Part shown: positions 47,323 to 57,024 of the stretch, piece after piece | How the letters are laid out: each line of letters opens with the position of its first letter | How positions within the stretch are numbered: position 1 is the stretch's first letter | NCBI RefSeq assembly: GCF_900101825.1 | Contig: NZ_FNAG01000004.1 | Span: 124,001 to 188,000, forward strand | Length of the DNA stretch: 64,000 nt | From: Aquimonas voraii | Lineage (GTDB): Bacteria; Pseudomonadota; Gammaproteobacteria; Xanthomonadales; Xanthomonadaceae | Direction: 5' to 3' | Notes under the pieces: generated by a model | Told to the model about the DNA's origin: nothing | The model's input: the letters and a program-made list of their open reading frames with translations, nothing else | The model's database searches: none | Made by a program: the position numbers and the translations under genes

Positions 47323-47338
47323 TGCAATGCGCGTTCCA
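47323..47338 (-). promoter_or_regulatory. Candidate sigma-54 promoter of MCP-6
   Basis: Minus strand TGGAACGCGCATTGCA. Compared with the consensus TGGCACG-N4-TTGCW it has one mismatch (C to A) and keeps the -24 GG and -12 GC at the correct 10-nt spacing. It lies 100 nt upstream of the start codon, in the gap after cheB. Confidence 0.6.
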
Positions 47339-47350
47339 CAGCCGCGCGGC

Positions 47351-48421
47351 TCACGGGCCGCCGCGCGCGGCGCGCCGCGATTCATCGGCCGCGAGCTCAA
47401 GCAGGCGACCGGCGATGCGGTTCAGCGGCAGGATCTCGTCCACGCCGCCCATCTTCACTGCGGCCCCAGGCATGCCCCAGACCACCGAAGTCGCTTCGTC
47501 CTGGGCCAGGGTGGGAATGCCGACCTGATGCATTTCGAGCATGCCGGCGGCGCCGTCATTGCCCATGCCGGTGAGGATGGCGGCGACGGCGTTGCGGCCG
47601 GCCGCCTGCGCCACCGACCGGAACAGCACGTCGACACTGGGCTTGTGTCGGCTGACCGGGGCGTCGTCGCCGATCCGGCACAGCCAGCGCGCGCCGCTGC
47701 GTTCGACCCGCAGGTGGTAGCCGCCCGGCGCGATGTAGGCGTAGCCGGGCACGATCTGCTGCCCGTCTTCGGCCTCGCAGACGGCCATCGGTGAGCAGCG
47801 GTTCATGCGCTGGGCGAAAGCGCGGCTGAACTCGGCCGGGATGTGCTGGGTGATGACGATGCCCGGCGCGTCCGGCGGCATCATCTCCAGCACCACACGG
47901 ATGGCTTCAGTGCCACCGGCCGAGGCGCCGATGGCGATCAGTCGATCGGTGGTGCGGAAGCCGGCGGCGCCGCGTGCCTTCGGGCGCTCGGCGCTTCGCG
48001 CGGGCGCGCTGCGCGCCTGCACCTTGGCGCGGGCGGCCGATTTGACCCGCGCCGCCAGCTCGCCGGCGTATTCCGTCAAACCTTTGGCGACCTCAAGTTT
48101 GGGCTTCGTCACGAAGTCGACGGCACCGAGGCTCAGTGCGTCGAGCGTGACCTCGGCCCCGGCCTCGGTCAGCGAAGACACCATGACCACCGGCATCGGC
48201 CGCAGGCGCATCAGGTTCTCGAGGAAGGTCAGCCCGTCCATGCGTGGCATCTCGACGTCGAGCGTGAGCACGTCGGGATTGAGCTGCTTGATCATCTCGC
48301 GGGCGACGAAGGGGTCCTGGGCCGTGCCCACCACCTCGATCTCCGGGTCTTCGCCCAGCACGCGCGAGAGCACCTGGCGGACCAGGGCCGAGTCATCGAC
48401 GATCAGTACGCGAGTAGCCAT
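47351..48421 (-). CDS. cheB: Chemotaxis response regulator protein-glutamate methylesterase CheB
   Basis: Removes methyl groups from (and deamidates) receptors when phosphorylated by CheA. The receiver domain (1-120) has phospho-acceptor Asp55 ([12 protein letters not shown]). The methylesterase domain has the triad Ser167 ([10 protein letters not shown]), His193 (TQHIPAEFS) and Asp289 ([10 protein letters not shown]). A basic Ala/Arg/Ser-rich linker joins them (about 125-155). ATG 48421 lies 1 bp after the cheD stop, so cheR-cheD-cheB form one operon. The frame upstream to 48451 lies inside cheD and is ignored. Confidence 0.96.
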   Translation of the reverse strand: MATRVLIVDDSALVRQVLSRVLGEDPEIEVVGTAQDPFVAREMIKQLNPDVLTLDVEMPRMDGLTFLENLMRLRPMPVVMVSSLTEAGAEVTLDALSLGAVDFVTKPKLEVAKGLTEYAGELAARVKSAARAKVQARSAPARSAERPKARGAAGFRTTDRLIAIGASAGGTEAIRVVLEMMPPDAPGIVITQHIPAEFSRAFAQRMNRCSPMAVCEAEDGQQIVPGYAYIAPGGYHLRVERSGARWLCRIGDDAPVSRHKPSVDVLFRSVAQAAGRNAVAAILTGMGNDGAAGMLEMHQVGIPTLAQDEATSVVWGMPGAAVKMGGVDEILPLNRIAGRLLELAADESRRAARGGP

Positions 48422-48422
48422 G

Positions 48423-49022
48423 TCAGTCGAACAGCTCCACGCCACCCGCACTTGGCTGCTGCTTCAGCTGATTGCGGTAGGCGATTTCTTCGGAGGCGAT
48501 GGCGGTGTCGTGGGCGTGCGGCAGACGACGCACCAGCACCTTGCCGGTGGCAGGGATGTACCAGACTTTGCGTGGATGAATGCTGCCCAGATCCTGGGCC
48601 ACCACCGGGATGCGCTCGGCCTTGAGATACGCGATCACGAACTCGGCGTTGCGGGTGCCGACCGGGTTGGTGGTGAAACTCTTCAGCACGTTGCCGCCGC
48701 CGAAGACCTTGGCCTCCAGCCGTTCGCGGCGGGCGCCGGCCTTCAGCAGCTCGTTGATCAGCAGTTCCATGGCATAGCTGCCATAGCGCGCCGAGGTGTC
48801 ATCGGCGTCGCCGCCGTCGGGCAGCATGAAGTGGTTCATGCCGCCGATCCGCAGCACCGGGTCACGCATGCAGGCCGCCACGCAGCTGCCCAGCACCGTG
48901 GACAGCGCGATGTCCTTGGAGGTCACGACGTAGTCGGCCGGCATCAGCTTCAGCGCGTCCATCTGCAGCTGTACGTCGAAGTAGGGCATGGGCCCTTTCA
49001 GATGGCGCGAGGGCGTGCTCAT
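48423..49022 (-). CDS. cheD: Chemoreceptor glutamine deamidase CheD
   Basis: Deamidates glutamines on receptors to glutamates before methylation. The active-site Cys47 ([11 protein letters not shown]) and His64 ([11 protein letters not shown]) are present. The 199-residue length is typical of proteobacterial CheD. The C-terminus SAGGVELFD resembles the end of the nearby MCP-6. It overlaps cheR by 4 bp (ATGA). Confidence 0.95.
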   Translation of the reverse strand: MSTPSRHLKGPMPYFDVQLQMDALKLMPADYVVTSKDIALSTVLGSCVAACMRDPVLRIGGMNHFMLPDGGDADDTSARYGSYAMELLINELLKAGARRERLEAKVFGGGNVLKSFTTNPVGTRNAEFVIAYLKAERIPVVAQDLGSIHPRKVWYIPATGKVLVRRLPHAHDTAIASEEIAYRNQLKQQPSAGGVELFD

Positions 49023-49873
49023 TCACGGCCTCCTGCAGCCACCGGCGCATAGACGGTTCGGCCGAGGTTCTTGAACAGGTCGGCGGCGTGGAAGAAGCTC
49101 TCGCTGTGGCCGGCGTAGAGGAAGCCGTCCGGCTCAAGCAGAGGCTTCATTCGCGCCAGGATCGCGCGCTGCGTCGGCTTGTCGAAGTAGATCATCACGT
49201 TGCGGCAGAAGATCACCGCAAAGGTGCCGGAGAGCGGATAGCGCGTATCCAGGAGGTTCAGCGGCGAGAAGCTCAGCAGCCTCTGCAGCGCGGGGTTCAC
49301 GCGCACCTTGCCGGCATTGGCGCCGGTGCCGCGCTGGAAGAAGGTCTTCTTGCGCGCCTCGGCCATGCGCTCGACGCGCTCCAGCGGATACACACCGCGC
49401 TCGGCGGTGGCCAGCACCTGGGTGTCGATGTCGGTAGCGATGATCTCGACCGGCGGCGACAGCGTGCCGAAGGCTTCACAGGCGGTGATCGCGATGGAGT
49501 AGGGCTCTTCGCCGGTCGAGGCCGCCGAACACCAGATGCGTACCTTGCCATTGACGCGCTTCATCTTCGGCAGGTGCTCGCGCAGGTGCTCGAAGTGGTG
49601 CTCTTCGCGAAAGAAGCTGGTGAGATTCGTGGTGAGCGCGTTGACGAAGTTCTGCCACTCGTCCTCGCCTTCGCGCTCAAGCCAGTCGAGGTAGTCGCCG
49701 AAGCTGTCCATGCCGAGTGCGCGCAGGCGTCGCGACAGGCGGCTGTAGACCATGTCGCGCTTGCTGTCGGCCAAGGCGATGCCGGCGCGGGCGTGGATCA
49801 AGGCGCAGACACGGCGGAAATCGCGGTCGGCGAACTCGAACTCGCGCTGGCCCTGGGGGATCTCGCTGCTCAT
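49019..49873 (-). CDS. cheR: Chemotaxis protein methyltransferase CheR
   Basis: SAM-dependent methyltransferase that methylates receptor glutamates. The N-terminal helical domain (about 10-85) is followed by the SAM-binding Rossmann domain with [17 protein letters not shown] and [20 protein letters not shown]. The [19 protein letters not shown] motif is intact. The 284-residue length is typical. It is the first gene of cheR-cheD-cheB and is preceded by the best sigma-54 site in the window. Confidence 0.96.
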   Translation of the reverse strand: MSSEIPQGQREFEFADRDFRRVCALIHARAGIALADSKRDMVYSRLSRRLRALGMDSFGDYLDWLEREGEDEWQNFVNALTTNLTSFFREEHHFEHLREHLPKMKRVNGKVRIWCSAASTGEEPYSIAITACEAFGTLSPPVEIIATDIDTQVLATAERGVYPLERVERMAEARKKTFFQRGTGANAGKVRVNPALQRLLSFSPLNLLDTRYPLSGTFAVIFCRNVMIYFDKPTQRAILARMKPLLEPDGFLYAGHSESFFHAADLFKNLGRTVYAPVAAGGRE

Positions 49874-49928
49874 CGGCCCTCGTCGGCGGCTGGATCCACG
49901 GCGCGATGCCGTGGCGCTCCGTCACTGC

Positions 49929-49944
49929 AGCAAGCCGCGTGCCG
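49929..49944 (-). promoter_or_regulatory. Candidate sigma-54 promoter of cheR-cheD-cheB
   Basis: Minus strand CGGCACGCGGCTTGCT. It matches the consensus YGGCACG-N4-TTGCW at every conserved position and ends 55 nt before the cheR start. Its position after the upstream receptor gene and before cheR fits an independent operon. Confidence 0.75.
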
Positions 49945-50008
49945 CACCGCGCCGCCGGGATTACGCCGGTGTTCTGGAGGGCGACGCCCAGCAAGCGCCG
50001 CAACGCAG

Positions 50009-50030
50009 GACGGGCGCTTGCGCGCCCGTC
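50009..50030 (-). terminator. Hairpin after MCP-1
   Basis: A 9-bp stem GACGGGCGC / GCGCCCGTC with a 4-nt loop lies 34 nt after the MCP-1 stop on the minus strand. It is not followed by a T tract, so it is a weak terminator or an RNA-stabilising hairpin. Confidence 0.5.
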
Positions 50031-50063
50031 CCGGGAGTGTCGCGAATGCCTGCGTGCAGACGT

Positions 50064-52874
50064 TCAGAACTCGGTCCACTCCATGTCGTCGCTGGCCGAC
50101 GGCGCGGCCGGACCGGTCGGCGCATTGCGCGAGGGCGCCGGCTTGGCGGGCGCGCGCGATGAGGATGCGCTGCGCGCCGTGGCGGCGAGGGGCTTCAGCG
50201 GCCGGGACGGCGTGGCCTTGCCGGCCACCGCCCGCAGCCCGGGCTTGGCGGGTTCGCGCTTGGTCTCGGCGCTGCTCCCGGCGACCGCTGGCGATGTCGA
50301 CGTGGGCGAAGCCTCGTCGGAACGCGGAGCGGCCACGGCGGGCGCACTACTGCGCATGGGCGGCACGGCGCGCAGGCTGGCCTGGTTGGAGTTCAGACGG
50401 AAGCGCGAGACGGCAACGGACAGGGCGCCCGCCTGGTCTTCCAGGGCACGCGCCGAGGCCGAGGCTTCTTCCACCAGGGCCGCGTTCTGCTGGGTGACTT
50501 CGTCCATCTGGGTGATGGTGGCATTGACCTGCTCGATGCCGCTCGACTGCTCGGCCGAGGCCGCACTGATCTCGCCCATGATGTCGGTGACACGCTTCAC
50601 CGAGGTCACGATCTCGGCCATGGTCTTGCCGGCCGAATCGACCAGGCTGCTGCCGGTGGCGATCTTGTCCACGGTGTCGCCGATCAGGGTCTTGATCTCC
50701 TTGGCCGCCGCCGCCGAGCGCTGCGCCAGCGAGCGCACCTCGGAGGCCACCACCGCGAAGCCGCGGCCCTGCTCACCGGCGCGTGCGGCCTCGACCGCCG
50801 CGTTCAGCGCGAGGATGTTGGTCTGGAAGGCGATGCCGTCGATCACGCTGATGATGTCGACGATCTTGCGCGAGGCGGCATCGATGTCGCCCATGGTGGT
50901 GACCACTTCGCCGACCACGCTGCCGCCCTTTTCGGCGACTTCGCCGGCACCGATCGCCAGTTGATTCGCCGAGCGCGCGTTCTCGGCGTTCTGGCGCACG
51001 GTGGAGGTGAGCTCTTCCATGCTGCTGGCGGTTTCCTCCAGCGAAGCCGCCTGCTGCTCGGTGCGACCCGACAGGTCGCTGTTGCCGGCGGCGATCTCGC
51101 GGGCGGCGGTGTTGATGCTGTCGGTGGCTTCCTTGACCTGGCCGATCAGCTCGCCCAGCGACTTCACCGTGGTGTTGGCCGCCTGCTTCAGCGCGTCGAA
51201 CTGGCCGCGGTATTCGGCGGTGATGCTCTCGGTCAGGTCGCCGCGGGCCAGTGCATCCAGCACGCGGCCGACATCGCGCAGTCCGGCGTCGCTCACCGCC
51301 ATCAGGCTGTTCAGGCCCTCGATCATGCGGCGGAACTCATGCTGGAACTGGTTGGCGTCGCCGCGGGCGCTGAAGTCGCCGGCATTGGCTGCCGTCACCA
51401 GGCGCTGGATCTCGGCGCTGATCGCCGACATGTTGGTCTTGGTGAGGCGCATCGCCTCGGTGATGCGCTTCTTCTCGCCGGGCAGTTCGGGCATGTCGCC
51501 TGAGAGGTCGCCGATGCCGTAGCGCCCCATCAGTTCCACCGCCTGCATCTTGACCTGCAGATGGCCGTCGGCCAGCTCGTTGGTGCCCTCGGCGAGCTTG
51601 CGGTACTCGCCTTCGAAGGTCGCGGCGTCGATGCGATGGCTGATGAGGCCGGCCGCATGCTGGTCCGCCATTTCGGTCTGCGCGGCAGCGAAGCGGCGGA
51701 TGGCGGTGCTGACCGACTCCAGGGCGTTGGCGATCTGGCGCAGCTCGTCGTTGCTGCGCACGTTGACGCGCTCGCGGAACACGCCGCCGGCGAGGTCGTT
51801 GGCGGAGGCCGCGATTTCGCGCACCGCGCGGCCTACGCTCTGGGTGAAGCCGAGGAACAGGTAGCCGGCCAGCAGCAGGGCGATCACGATGGCGCCGATC
51901 ACCAGGCTGCGCTCGGTGCTGAGCGCCGACAGGCGCGATGCGATGCGGTTCTTCAGCATCGGCTCGACGACATCCAGCAGGGCGTAGACCGAGGCGTCGG
52001 CGGCCTGGCCCAGGGCGAGCAGTTCGGCCGCGTCCATCTGGATCTCTTCGGCGTCGAGCAAGCCCTCCTTCATGCCCTGGCGCAGGGCGGCGAAGGCGGA
52101 ATTGACGCCCTCCAGCGGGGCGCGGACGGCATCGAACTCGGTGCCGAGGTCGGCCACCGCACCGCCGAGCGTTTCGAGCGCGTTACCGATCTCGCGGTCC
52201 GAGCTGGTCAGGTCGATTCGGTCCTCCACCCAGACGGCCCCGCCGTCGATCACCAGGTTGCCGAGCGCGCGAATGCGCAGCGCGCGGTCCAACAGCAGCG
52301 GGCCGTGCGCGGTGACGATCTCGCCGAGCAGCAGGGTGCCCTCCTCGTTGTCGAGGTAGAGGTCGCTTGCCACCTCGAGCACGCTCATGAAGTTGCGCAC
52401 CTTGGCGATCGCGTCCAGGTCGTGCTGGATGATGGTGTTGATGTCGTCCGAGGGCTGCAGGGCCAGCTCCATCGCCGCCTGCAGCTCCTCGACGGCCTTG
52501 TCGAGCCGTGGGTCGGGCGGCAGCTGCTCGCGCACTTCGATGGCCGCGGCGGTGCCGGCTCGCAGCGTGTCGACAATCCGCGGGATCTCGGCCTGTGCCG
52601 CGGCGTCGCCGCCCAGCGCGCGGCGCGACTGCGCGGCGTGGCTGGAGATGTCGCGCATCAGGGTGATCGCCTTCGGGAAAGCGGCTTCACCGGTCTGCAG
52701 CTGCTGCAGGTGGGCGACCTTGGTGTTGATCTCACGCACCAGTAGCGCCGCCATGATCACCGCCACGCCGACGAAGACGGCGGCAATCAGCATCAGCTTG
52801 GAGTTCAGGCGCAAGCGGTCCATGAAGCGGACCGAAGGCGCGGTGGCGACGTGAAGCAGTTCAAGTGGCGTCAT
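50064..52874 (-). CDS. Methyl-accepting chemotaxis protein with CheR-docking pentapeptide (MCP-1)
   Basis: A 936-residue receptor. Membrane helices at about 27-46 and 323-343 enclose a 275-residue helical periplasmic domain. A HAMP domain follows, then further HAMP-like segments (repeated [20 protein letters not shown] / NSLMAVSD blocks) and the signalling hairpin with [21 protein letters not shown] long Pro/Ala/Ser-rich linker leads to the C-terminus EWTEF, which fits the xWxxF pentapeptide that tethers CheR/CheB. No other complete receptor here has it. The start ATG 52874 is chosen by the first helix; upstream in-frame codons are non-coding. Confidence 0.92.
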   Translation of the reverse strand: MTPLELLHVATAPSVRFMDRLRLNSKLMLIAAVFVGVAVIMAALLVREINTKVAHLQQLQTGEAAFPKAITLMRDISSHAAQSRRALGGDAAAQAEIPRIVDTLRAGTAAAIEVREQLPPDPRLDKAVEELQAAMELALQPSDDINTIIQHDLDAIAKVRNFMSVLEVASDLYLDNEEGTLLLGEIVTAHGPLLLDRALRIRALGNLVIDGGAVWVEDRIDLTSSDREIGNALETLGGAVADLGTEFDAVRAPLEGVNSAFAALRQGMKEGLLDAEEIQMDAAELLALGQAADASVYALLDVVEPMLKNRIASRLSALSTERSLVIGAIVIALLLAGYLFLGFTQSVGRAVREIAASANDLAGGVFRERVNVRSNDELRQIANALESVSTAIRRFAAAQTEMADQHAAGLISHRIDAATFEGEYRKLAEGTNELADGHLQVKMQAVELMGRYGIGDLSGDMPELPGEKKRITEAMRLTKTNMSAISAEIQRLVTAANAGDFSARGDANQFQHEFRRMIEGLNSLMAVSDAGLRDVGRVLDALARGDLTESITAEYRGQFDALKQAANTTVKSLGELIGQVKEATDSINTAAREIAAGNSDLSGRTEQQAASLEETASSMEELTSTVRQNAENARSANQLAIGAGEVAEKGGSVVGEVVTTMGDIDAASRKIVDIISVIDGIAFQTNILALNAAVEAARAGEQGRGFAVVASEVRSLAQRSAAAAKEIKTLIGDTVDKIATGSSLVDSAGKTMAEIVTSVKRVTDIMGEISAASAEQSSGIEQVNATITQMDEVTQQNAALVEEASASARALEDQAGALSVAVSRFRLNSNQASLRAVPPMRSSAPAVAAPRSDEASPTSTSPAVAGSSAETKREPAKPGLRAVAGKATPSRPLKPLAATARSASSSRAPAKPAPSRNAPTGPAAPSASDDMEWTEF

Positions 52875-52935
52875 GGACGTGGCTCGATCAGGCGTGGGGC
52901 CCCGCGAGGGGCGGTCAGGCGTCGGTCGAGGCGGC

Positions 52936-52951
52936 TGCAAGCGATGTGCCG
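52936..52951 (-). promoter_or_regulatory. Candidate sigma-54 promoter of MCP-1
   Basis: Minus strand CGGCACATCGCTTGCA. It has GGCAC-N5-TTGCA with correct GG/GC spacing, 61 nt upstream of the MCP-1 start, in the divergent region shared with the TonB-like gene. Confidence 0.7.
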
Positions 52952-53109
52952 GTGGCGGCGACGGCGCGTCGGCGCGGCCGCGGGGCGCGACGGCGAACCG
53001 TCGGTGATCCGCCGGTACGGGCATTGCACCGTGGATGACGTTCGCAGTTTCGCGAGCGACCGCGCCGCCGGCGCACCCCCTTCCCCAACGTAGATTTCTG
53101 GAGACGCCC

Positions 53110-53472
53110 ATGCGCCCCTCTGGTCTTTCACCACTGGCACGCACCCTGTTCCTGGCCCTGCCGATGGCTGCCTGCGCCTGCTTCGCCCTGCCGGCGCTGG
53201 CGATGGCCGGCCCGGCGACCCCGCTCAAGACCGACCCGCCGAACTATCCGGCCGAGGCCGCGCGTCGCGGTACCGAGGGCTTCGTCGAAGTCGAGATCGT
53301 GATCGGCGCCGACGGCAAGGTGAGCTCGGTCAACGTGCTCAAGGCCCAGCCCGCACGCGTGTTCGAGCGCGAGGCCCTGGCCGCGGTGCGTCGCTGGACC
53401 TTCAACCCCGCCACCGAAGGCGGCAACCCGGTCGAGTCGCGCATGCGCAGGACGATCGAGTTCAAGCTCTGA
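53110..53472 (+). CDS. Small exported TonB C-terminal-domain protein
   Basis: A 120-residue protein with a cleavable-looking signal peptide (about 1-32, ending ALAMAGPA) and one TonB_C domain (about 37-120: [55 protein letters not shown]). It lacks the membrane anchor and the Pro-rich spacer of a true energy transducer. It is therefore probably periplasmic and not a functional TonB by itself. It is divergent from MCP-1 and the only plus-strand gene in the chemotaxis island. Confidence 0.85.
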   Translation: MRPSGLSPLARTLFLALPMAACACFALPALAMAGPATPLKTDPPNYPAEAARRGTEGFVEVEIVIGADGKVSSVNVLKAQPARVFEREALAAVRRWTFNPATEGGNPVESRMRRTIEFKL

Positions 53473-53496
53473 GGCGCCTGGATGTGACCGAAACAG

Positions 53497-53526
53497 AAAG
53501 CCGCCCTGTGGGGCGGCTTTCTTTTT
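53497..53526 (+). terminator. Intrinsic terminator after the TonB-like gene
   Basis: A 10-bp stem AAAGCCGCCC / GGGCGGCTTT with a TGTG loop, followed by CTTTTTG. It lies 24 nt after the stop codon. Confidence 0.9.
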
Positions 53527-53532
53527 GCTGGG

Positions 53533-53703
53533 AATGGGTGAACGGGAATCGGGAATCGTCAGAGCGGCTGCGCGTCAGAGCCCGGCATGAGGATGAGCGA
53601 CTGATGCCTGACAGCTCGTGGGGCTAGGTAATCGCGCGCCATGCGTTGGCATGCCACGCTGTTTGCGATTCCCGATTCCCGATTCCCGATTCCCGATTCC
53701 CGG
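53533..53703. repeat. Paired heptamer element after MCP2
   Basis: C-rich arm 53666-53703 (five CGATTCC units on the plus strand) is G-rich on the MCP2 mRNA and begins about 5 nt after that gene's stop. A shorter G-rich arm (two GGGAATC units) is at 53533-53548. The arms are unequal. The interior contains no gene. Confidence 0.88.
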
Positions 53704-53706
53704 CCC

Positions 53707-56190
53707 TCAAAGCCTGAACCGCGCCACGTTCTGCGCCAGCCGGCCGGCCTGGTCTTCGAGCGCGCGGGCGGCGGCGGTGGCTTCTTCGACGAGGGCAGCG
53801 TTCTGCTGGGTCGCTTCGTCCATGTGGGTGATGGTGGCGCTGACCTGCTCGATGCCGGCAGTCTGCTCGGCGGACGCCGCGGAAATCTCGCCCATGATGT
53901 CGGTGACGCGCTTCACCGAGGCCAGGATCTCGGCCATGGTGGCGCCGGCGGAGTCGACCAGCTGGCTGCCGGAATCGATGCGCTGCACGGTGTCCGAGAT
54001 CAGCTGCTTGATCTCGCGGGCGGCCGCCGCCGAGCGTTGGGCGAGCGTGCGCACCTCACCTGCGACCACCGCGAAGCCGCGGCCCTGTTCACCGGCACGC
54101 GCGGCTTCGACCGCGGCATTGAGCGCGAGGATGTTGGTCTGGAAGGCGATGCCGTCGATCACCCCGACGATGTCCTCGATCTTGCGCGACTGCACGTGGA
54201 TCTGGCCCATGGTGTCGACCACCTGGCGCACCACGCTGCCGCCGCGTTCGGCGACATCGCCGGCGCCGATGGCGAGCTGGTTCGCCGAGCGCGCGTTCTC
54301 GGCATTGCCGCGCACGGTCGAGGTGAGCTCTTCCATGCTGGCGGCGGTTTCCTCCAGCGAGGCTGCCTGCTGCTCGGTGCGGGCGGAGAGATCGGCGTTG
54401 CCGGCGGCGATCTCGCTGGCGGCGCTGTTGATCGCGTCCACCGCCGTGTGGATATCACCGAGGATGCCGCGGAGCGCATCCGCGGTGGCATTGGTCGAGG
54501 CTTGCAGCTCGGCGAAGCGGCCCGAGGCGGCGCCTTCGATCCGCTTGCGCAGATCGCCCTGGGCGATCGCGCCCAGCACTTCGCAGGTGCGGCTCAAGCC
54601 GGTGTCTGCGTTTTCCATCAGCGCGTTCAGCGCGTCCACCATCTCGCGGAAGGCATGCTCGAAGCGCGCAGCGTCGCCGCGAAGGTGGAACTCGCCGGCG
54701 GCGGCGCCGCGCGACAGGCGCAGGATTTCGTCGCGCATCGCGGTGAGATTGGCGCGCACGCCGTCCACCGCCTCGCTGTAGCGACGCATCTCGCCAGCAA
54801 GCTTGGGCATGCTCGGACTCAGGTCGCCGCGCGCGTAGGCTTGGACGACATCGATGATCTGTCCGCTCGTGGCGATATGCTGATCCACCAGCCGATTGAC
54901 GCCAGAGGCCATGCCGCCAAAGGCACCGCGGTAGCGGCTCGCGTCGACGCGCAGGCTGAGCTCGCCTTCCGCGTGGCGGCGGGCGAGCTCAGCCTGCTCA
55001 TGCATGAAGGCGCGCAGCAGGTCGCGCATCTGCACCAGGGCCTTGCCGAGCCGGCCCACTTCGTCATCGGACTGGGCCTCGAAGCGCGCATCGAAATCGC
55101 CCCTGGCCAGGCGTTCGACCGCCTGTACCGCCGAGGCGAGCGGCTGACCGACCAGGCGACGGATGATCAGCGCGACCGCGGCCACCAGCGCCAGCACGCT
55201 GAACAGCCCGATCAGCAGGATGCGGTTGCGCACCTCACCGACGCTGGCCATCACCACGTCCACCGGCGCCGACACCTGCAGCACGAACACATCGCTGCCG
55301 GTGCCCACGCGGAAGGGCAGGAACACCTGCAGGGCCTCGCCCTCGATCGCCGCATCCGCTGCGCGCAACTTGACGCGCTCGCCCTGGGCAAGGCGCGGCA
55401 GCGCTTCACGCAGGGAGTGCTGAGGCCAGTCACCGCCCAGCAGGTCGGTCTCGGGCGCCGCCATCACTTTGCCGGTCGGCGAGAACAGGCGCAGCACGCC
55501 GGAGTCGAAAGGCCGCACCTCCGCCAGCGCGCGCTGCATGCCATCGAGGGTGACATCGGCGCCGGCCACGCCGCGATGCACGCCATCGACCAGGATCGGC
55601 ACCATCAGGCTGGTCATCAGCACTTCGCGGCCGAAGACCTCGTAGGGATAGGGCTCGAACATCAGCTCGGCGCCGCGCGCGCGGGCGGCGGCGTAGTAGT
55701 CCTCGTCCGCGAGATCCGGATCTTCGTCGGGCCCTGCCGTGCCTTCCAGCGAGACCGTGCCGTCGTCGCCCCGCACCCAGTAGATGGAGAGTCGCCCACT
55801 GTCCGTGCTGGCAGTGGACTCGCCGGTCGCGAACTCGGCGTCGCGACCGTCGAAACCCTGGGGTTCGAACTCGATCCAGTAGCCCAGCGAATCGGTGTCC
55901 TGCAGCGTGTACTGGCGCACGGTCTCGATCATGCGCGCGCGGTCGGGGTCCGACGAAGCGATCTCTGCGCGAACCGATGCGGCCAGCGCCCGGCTCATCA
56001 CCAGCGGGCCCTCGGCGAGGCGCTGCACGCGGCCGGCCTGGGCCTCGGCGATGGCAATCAACTCACGGTTGGCGGCCTCGGTCTGGGCATCGGACGCCTT
56101 GTCCTGGATGAACAGGGTGGCCAAGGCGAAACTGAGCATCGCAAGCGCGCCCAGCAGCAGGGTGGAACGGAACTGGATACTGCGTCGCAT
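53707..56190 (-). CDS. Methyl-accepting chemotaxis protein with dCache-like sensor (MCP2)
   Basis: An 827-residue receptor with membrane helices at about 8-28 and 322-343. The roughly 290-residue periplasmic part looks like a double Cache domain ([67 protein letters not shown]). HAMP, an inter-domain stretch and the signalling hairpin ([20 protein letters not shown]) follow. It ends at VARFRL without a pentapeptide. Its last about 240 residues are nearly identical to MCP3. It is likely cotranscribed with cheW1 (43-bp gap). The ligand is unknown; dCache domains often bind amino acids or organic acids. Confidence 0.92.
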   Translation of the reverse strand: MRRSIQFRSTLLLGALAMLSFALATLFIQDKASDAQTEAANRELIAIAEAQAGRVQRLAEGPLVMSRALAASVRAEIASSDPDRARMIETVRQYTLQDTDSLGYWIEFEPQGFDGRDAEFATGESTASTDSGRLSIYWVRGDDGTVSLEGTAGPDEDPDLADEDYYAAARARGAELMFEPYPYEVFGREVLMTSLMVPILVDGVHRGVAGADVTLDGMQRALAEVRPFDSGVLRLFSPTGKVMAAPETDLLGGDWPQHSLREALPRLAQGERVKLRAADAAIEGEALQVFLPFRVGTGSDVFVLQVSAPVDVVMASVGEVRNRILLIGLFSVLALVAAVALIIRRLVGQPLASAVQAVERLARGDFDARFEAQSDDEVGRLGKALVQMRDLLRAFMHEQAELARRHAEGELSLRVDASRYRGAFGGMASGVNRLVDQHIATSGQIIDVVQAYARGDLSPSMPKLAGEMRRYSEAVDGVRANLTAMRDEILRLSRGAAAGEFHLRGDAARFEHAFREMVDALNALMENADTGLSRTCEVLGAIAQGDLRKRIEGAASGRFAELQASTNATADALRGILGDIHTAVDAINSAASEIAAGNADLSARTEQQAASLEETAASMEELTSTVRGNAENARSANQLAIGAGDVAERGGSVVRQVVDTMGQIHVQSRKIEDIVGVIDGIAFQTNILALNAAVEAARAGEQGRGFAVVAGEVRTLAQRSAAAAREIKQLISDTVQRIDSGSQLVDSAGATMAEILASVKRVTDIMGEISAASAEQTAGIEQVSATITHMDEATQQNAALVEEATAAARALEDQAGRLAQNVARFRL

Positions 56191-56233
56191 CGACGGTCTT
56201 CCGCTTCAATGGCGTCCTTTCCGCCGCGGCGTA

Positions 56234-56746
56234 TCAGCCGGCCGCAGCGACGAGGCTCAGCGCCTCGGCTTTCAGCATTTCATCGATGTCGAGCAGCAGC
56301 ACCATGCGCTCGCCGGCCATGCCGATGCCGGTGAGGAAGCGGGCGTCGACGGTCTTGCCGAAGTCGGGCGCGGGCTTCAACTGGTCGGCGCCGAAGGATG
56401 TGACATCCGACACGCTGTCGACCACGATGCCGACCACGGCACTGGCCATGTTGAGCACGATCATCACGGTGAAGGCGTCGTACTCGGCGGCCAGGCGGAA
56501 CTTCAGCCGCATGTCGACCACCGGCACAACCGCGCCGCGCAGGTTGATCACGCCTTTCAGGTAGTCCGGTGTGTCGGGAATGCGGGTGACGTTCTCGTAG
56601 CCGCGGATCTCCTGCACCTTGAGGATGTCGACGCCGAACTCCTGCGAGCCCAGACGGAAGGTGAGGAACTCCTGCCGCGCCTCGTTGGCGGCCTCTGCCG
56701 CCCGCGCCGAAGAGGAACGCTTGCTGCTGGAAAGGGCGAAGGACAT
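56234..56746 (-). CDS. cheW: Chemotaxis coupling protein CheW (first copy)
   Basis: A 170-residue adaptor that links receptors to CheA. The two SH3-like CheW subdomains are clear: EFLTFRLGSQEFGVDILKVQ, EIRGYENVTRIPDTPDYLKG, VINLRGAVVPVVDMRLKF and VVGIVVDSVSDVTSF. A Ser/Ala-rich N-terminal extension (about 1-25) precedes the domain. It is 66% or so similar by eye to the copy at 62842 and shares the QEIRGYENVTR/LP motif. A sigma-54 site is just upstream. Confidence 0.95.
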   Translation of the reverse strand: MSFALSSSKRSSSARAAEAANEARQEFLTFRLGSQEFGVDILKVQEIRGYENVTRIPDTPDYLKGVINLRGAVVPVVDMRLKFRLAAEYDAFTVMIVLNMASAVVGIVVDSVSDVTSFGADQLKPAPDFGKTVDARFLTGIGMAGERMVLLLDIDEMLKAEALSLVAAAG

Positions 56747-56796
56747 GGGGGCTCCGATGCGGCGGTGACGGTTTGGCGGCGGTTGCAGCAGGGGAA

Positions 56797-56812
56797 GGCA
56801 AGGCTTGTGCCG
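56797..56812 (-). promoter_or_regulatory. Candidate sigma-54 promoter of cheW1-MCP2
   Basis: Minus strand CGGCACAAGCCTTGCC. It keeps GGCAC-N5-TTGC with the right GG/GC spacing and lies 50 nt upstream of the cheW1 start, between that start and the repeat element at 56819. Confidence 0.65.
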
Positions 56813-56818
56813 GTGAAG

Positions 56819-57021
56819 CCGGGATTAGGGATTGGGGATTGGGGATTCGTTAGAGAGCTGGGATTCGGGAGTCGGGATTGGGGATTCGCTGGAGCAGGGT
56901 GCGGCTGTGATCCAGACCGCTCCGGCTCCTCAGCTCGGCTAGGGGCAGAACTCGAAGCGTTCGCGCGACGTTCTCGACCAGCTGCTCTGACGAATCCCGA
57001 ATCCCGACTCCCGAATCCCGG
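56819..57021. repeat. Heptamer element with two left arms after MCP3
   Basis: The arm at 56991-57021 is G-rich on the MCP3 mRNA and starts 5 nt after that gene's stop. Two inverted copies follow at 56858-56888 and 56819-56849. The first of these is almost the exact reverse complement of the stop-proximal arm. All arms keep four runs of three or four G (or C); the differences fall in the spacers. Confidence 0.9.
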
Positions 57022-57024
57022 CTG

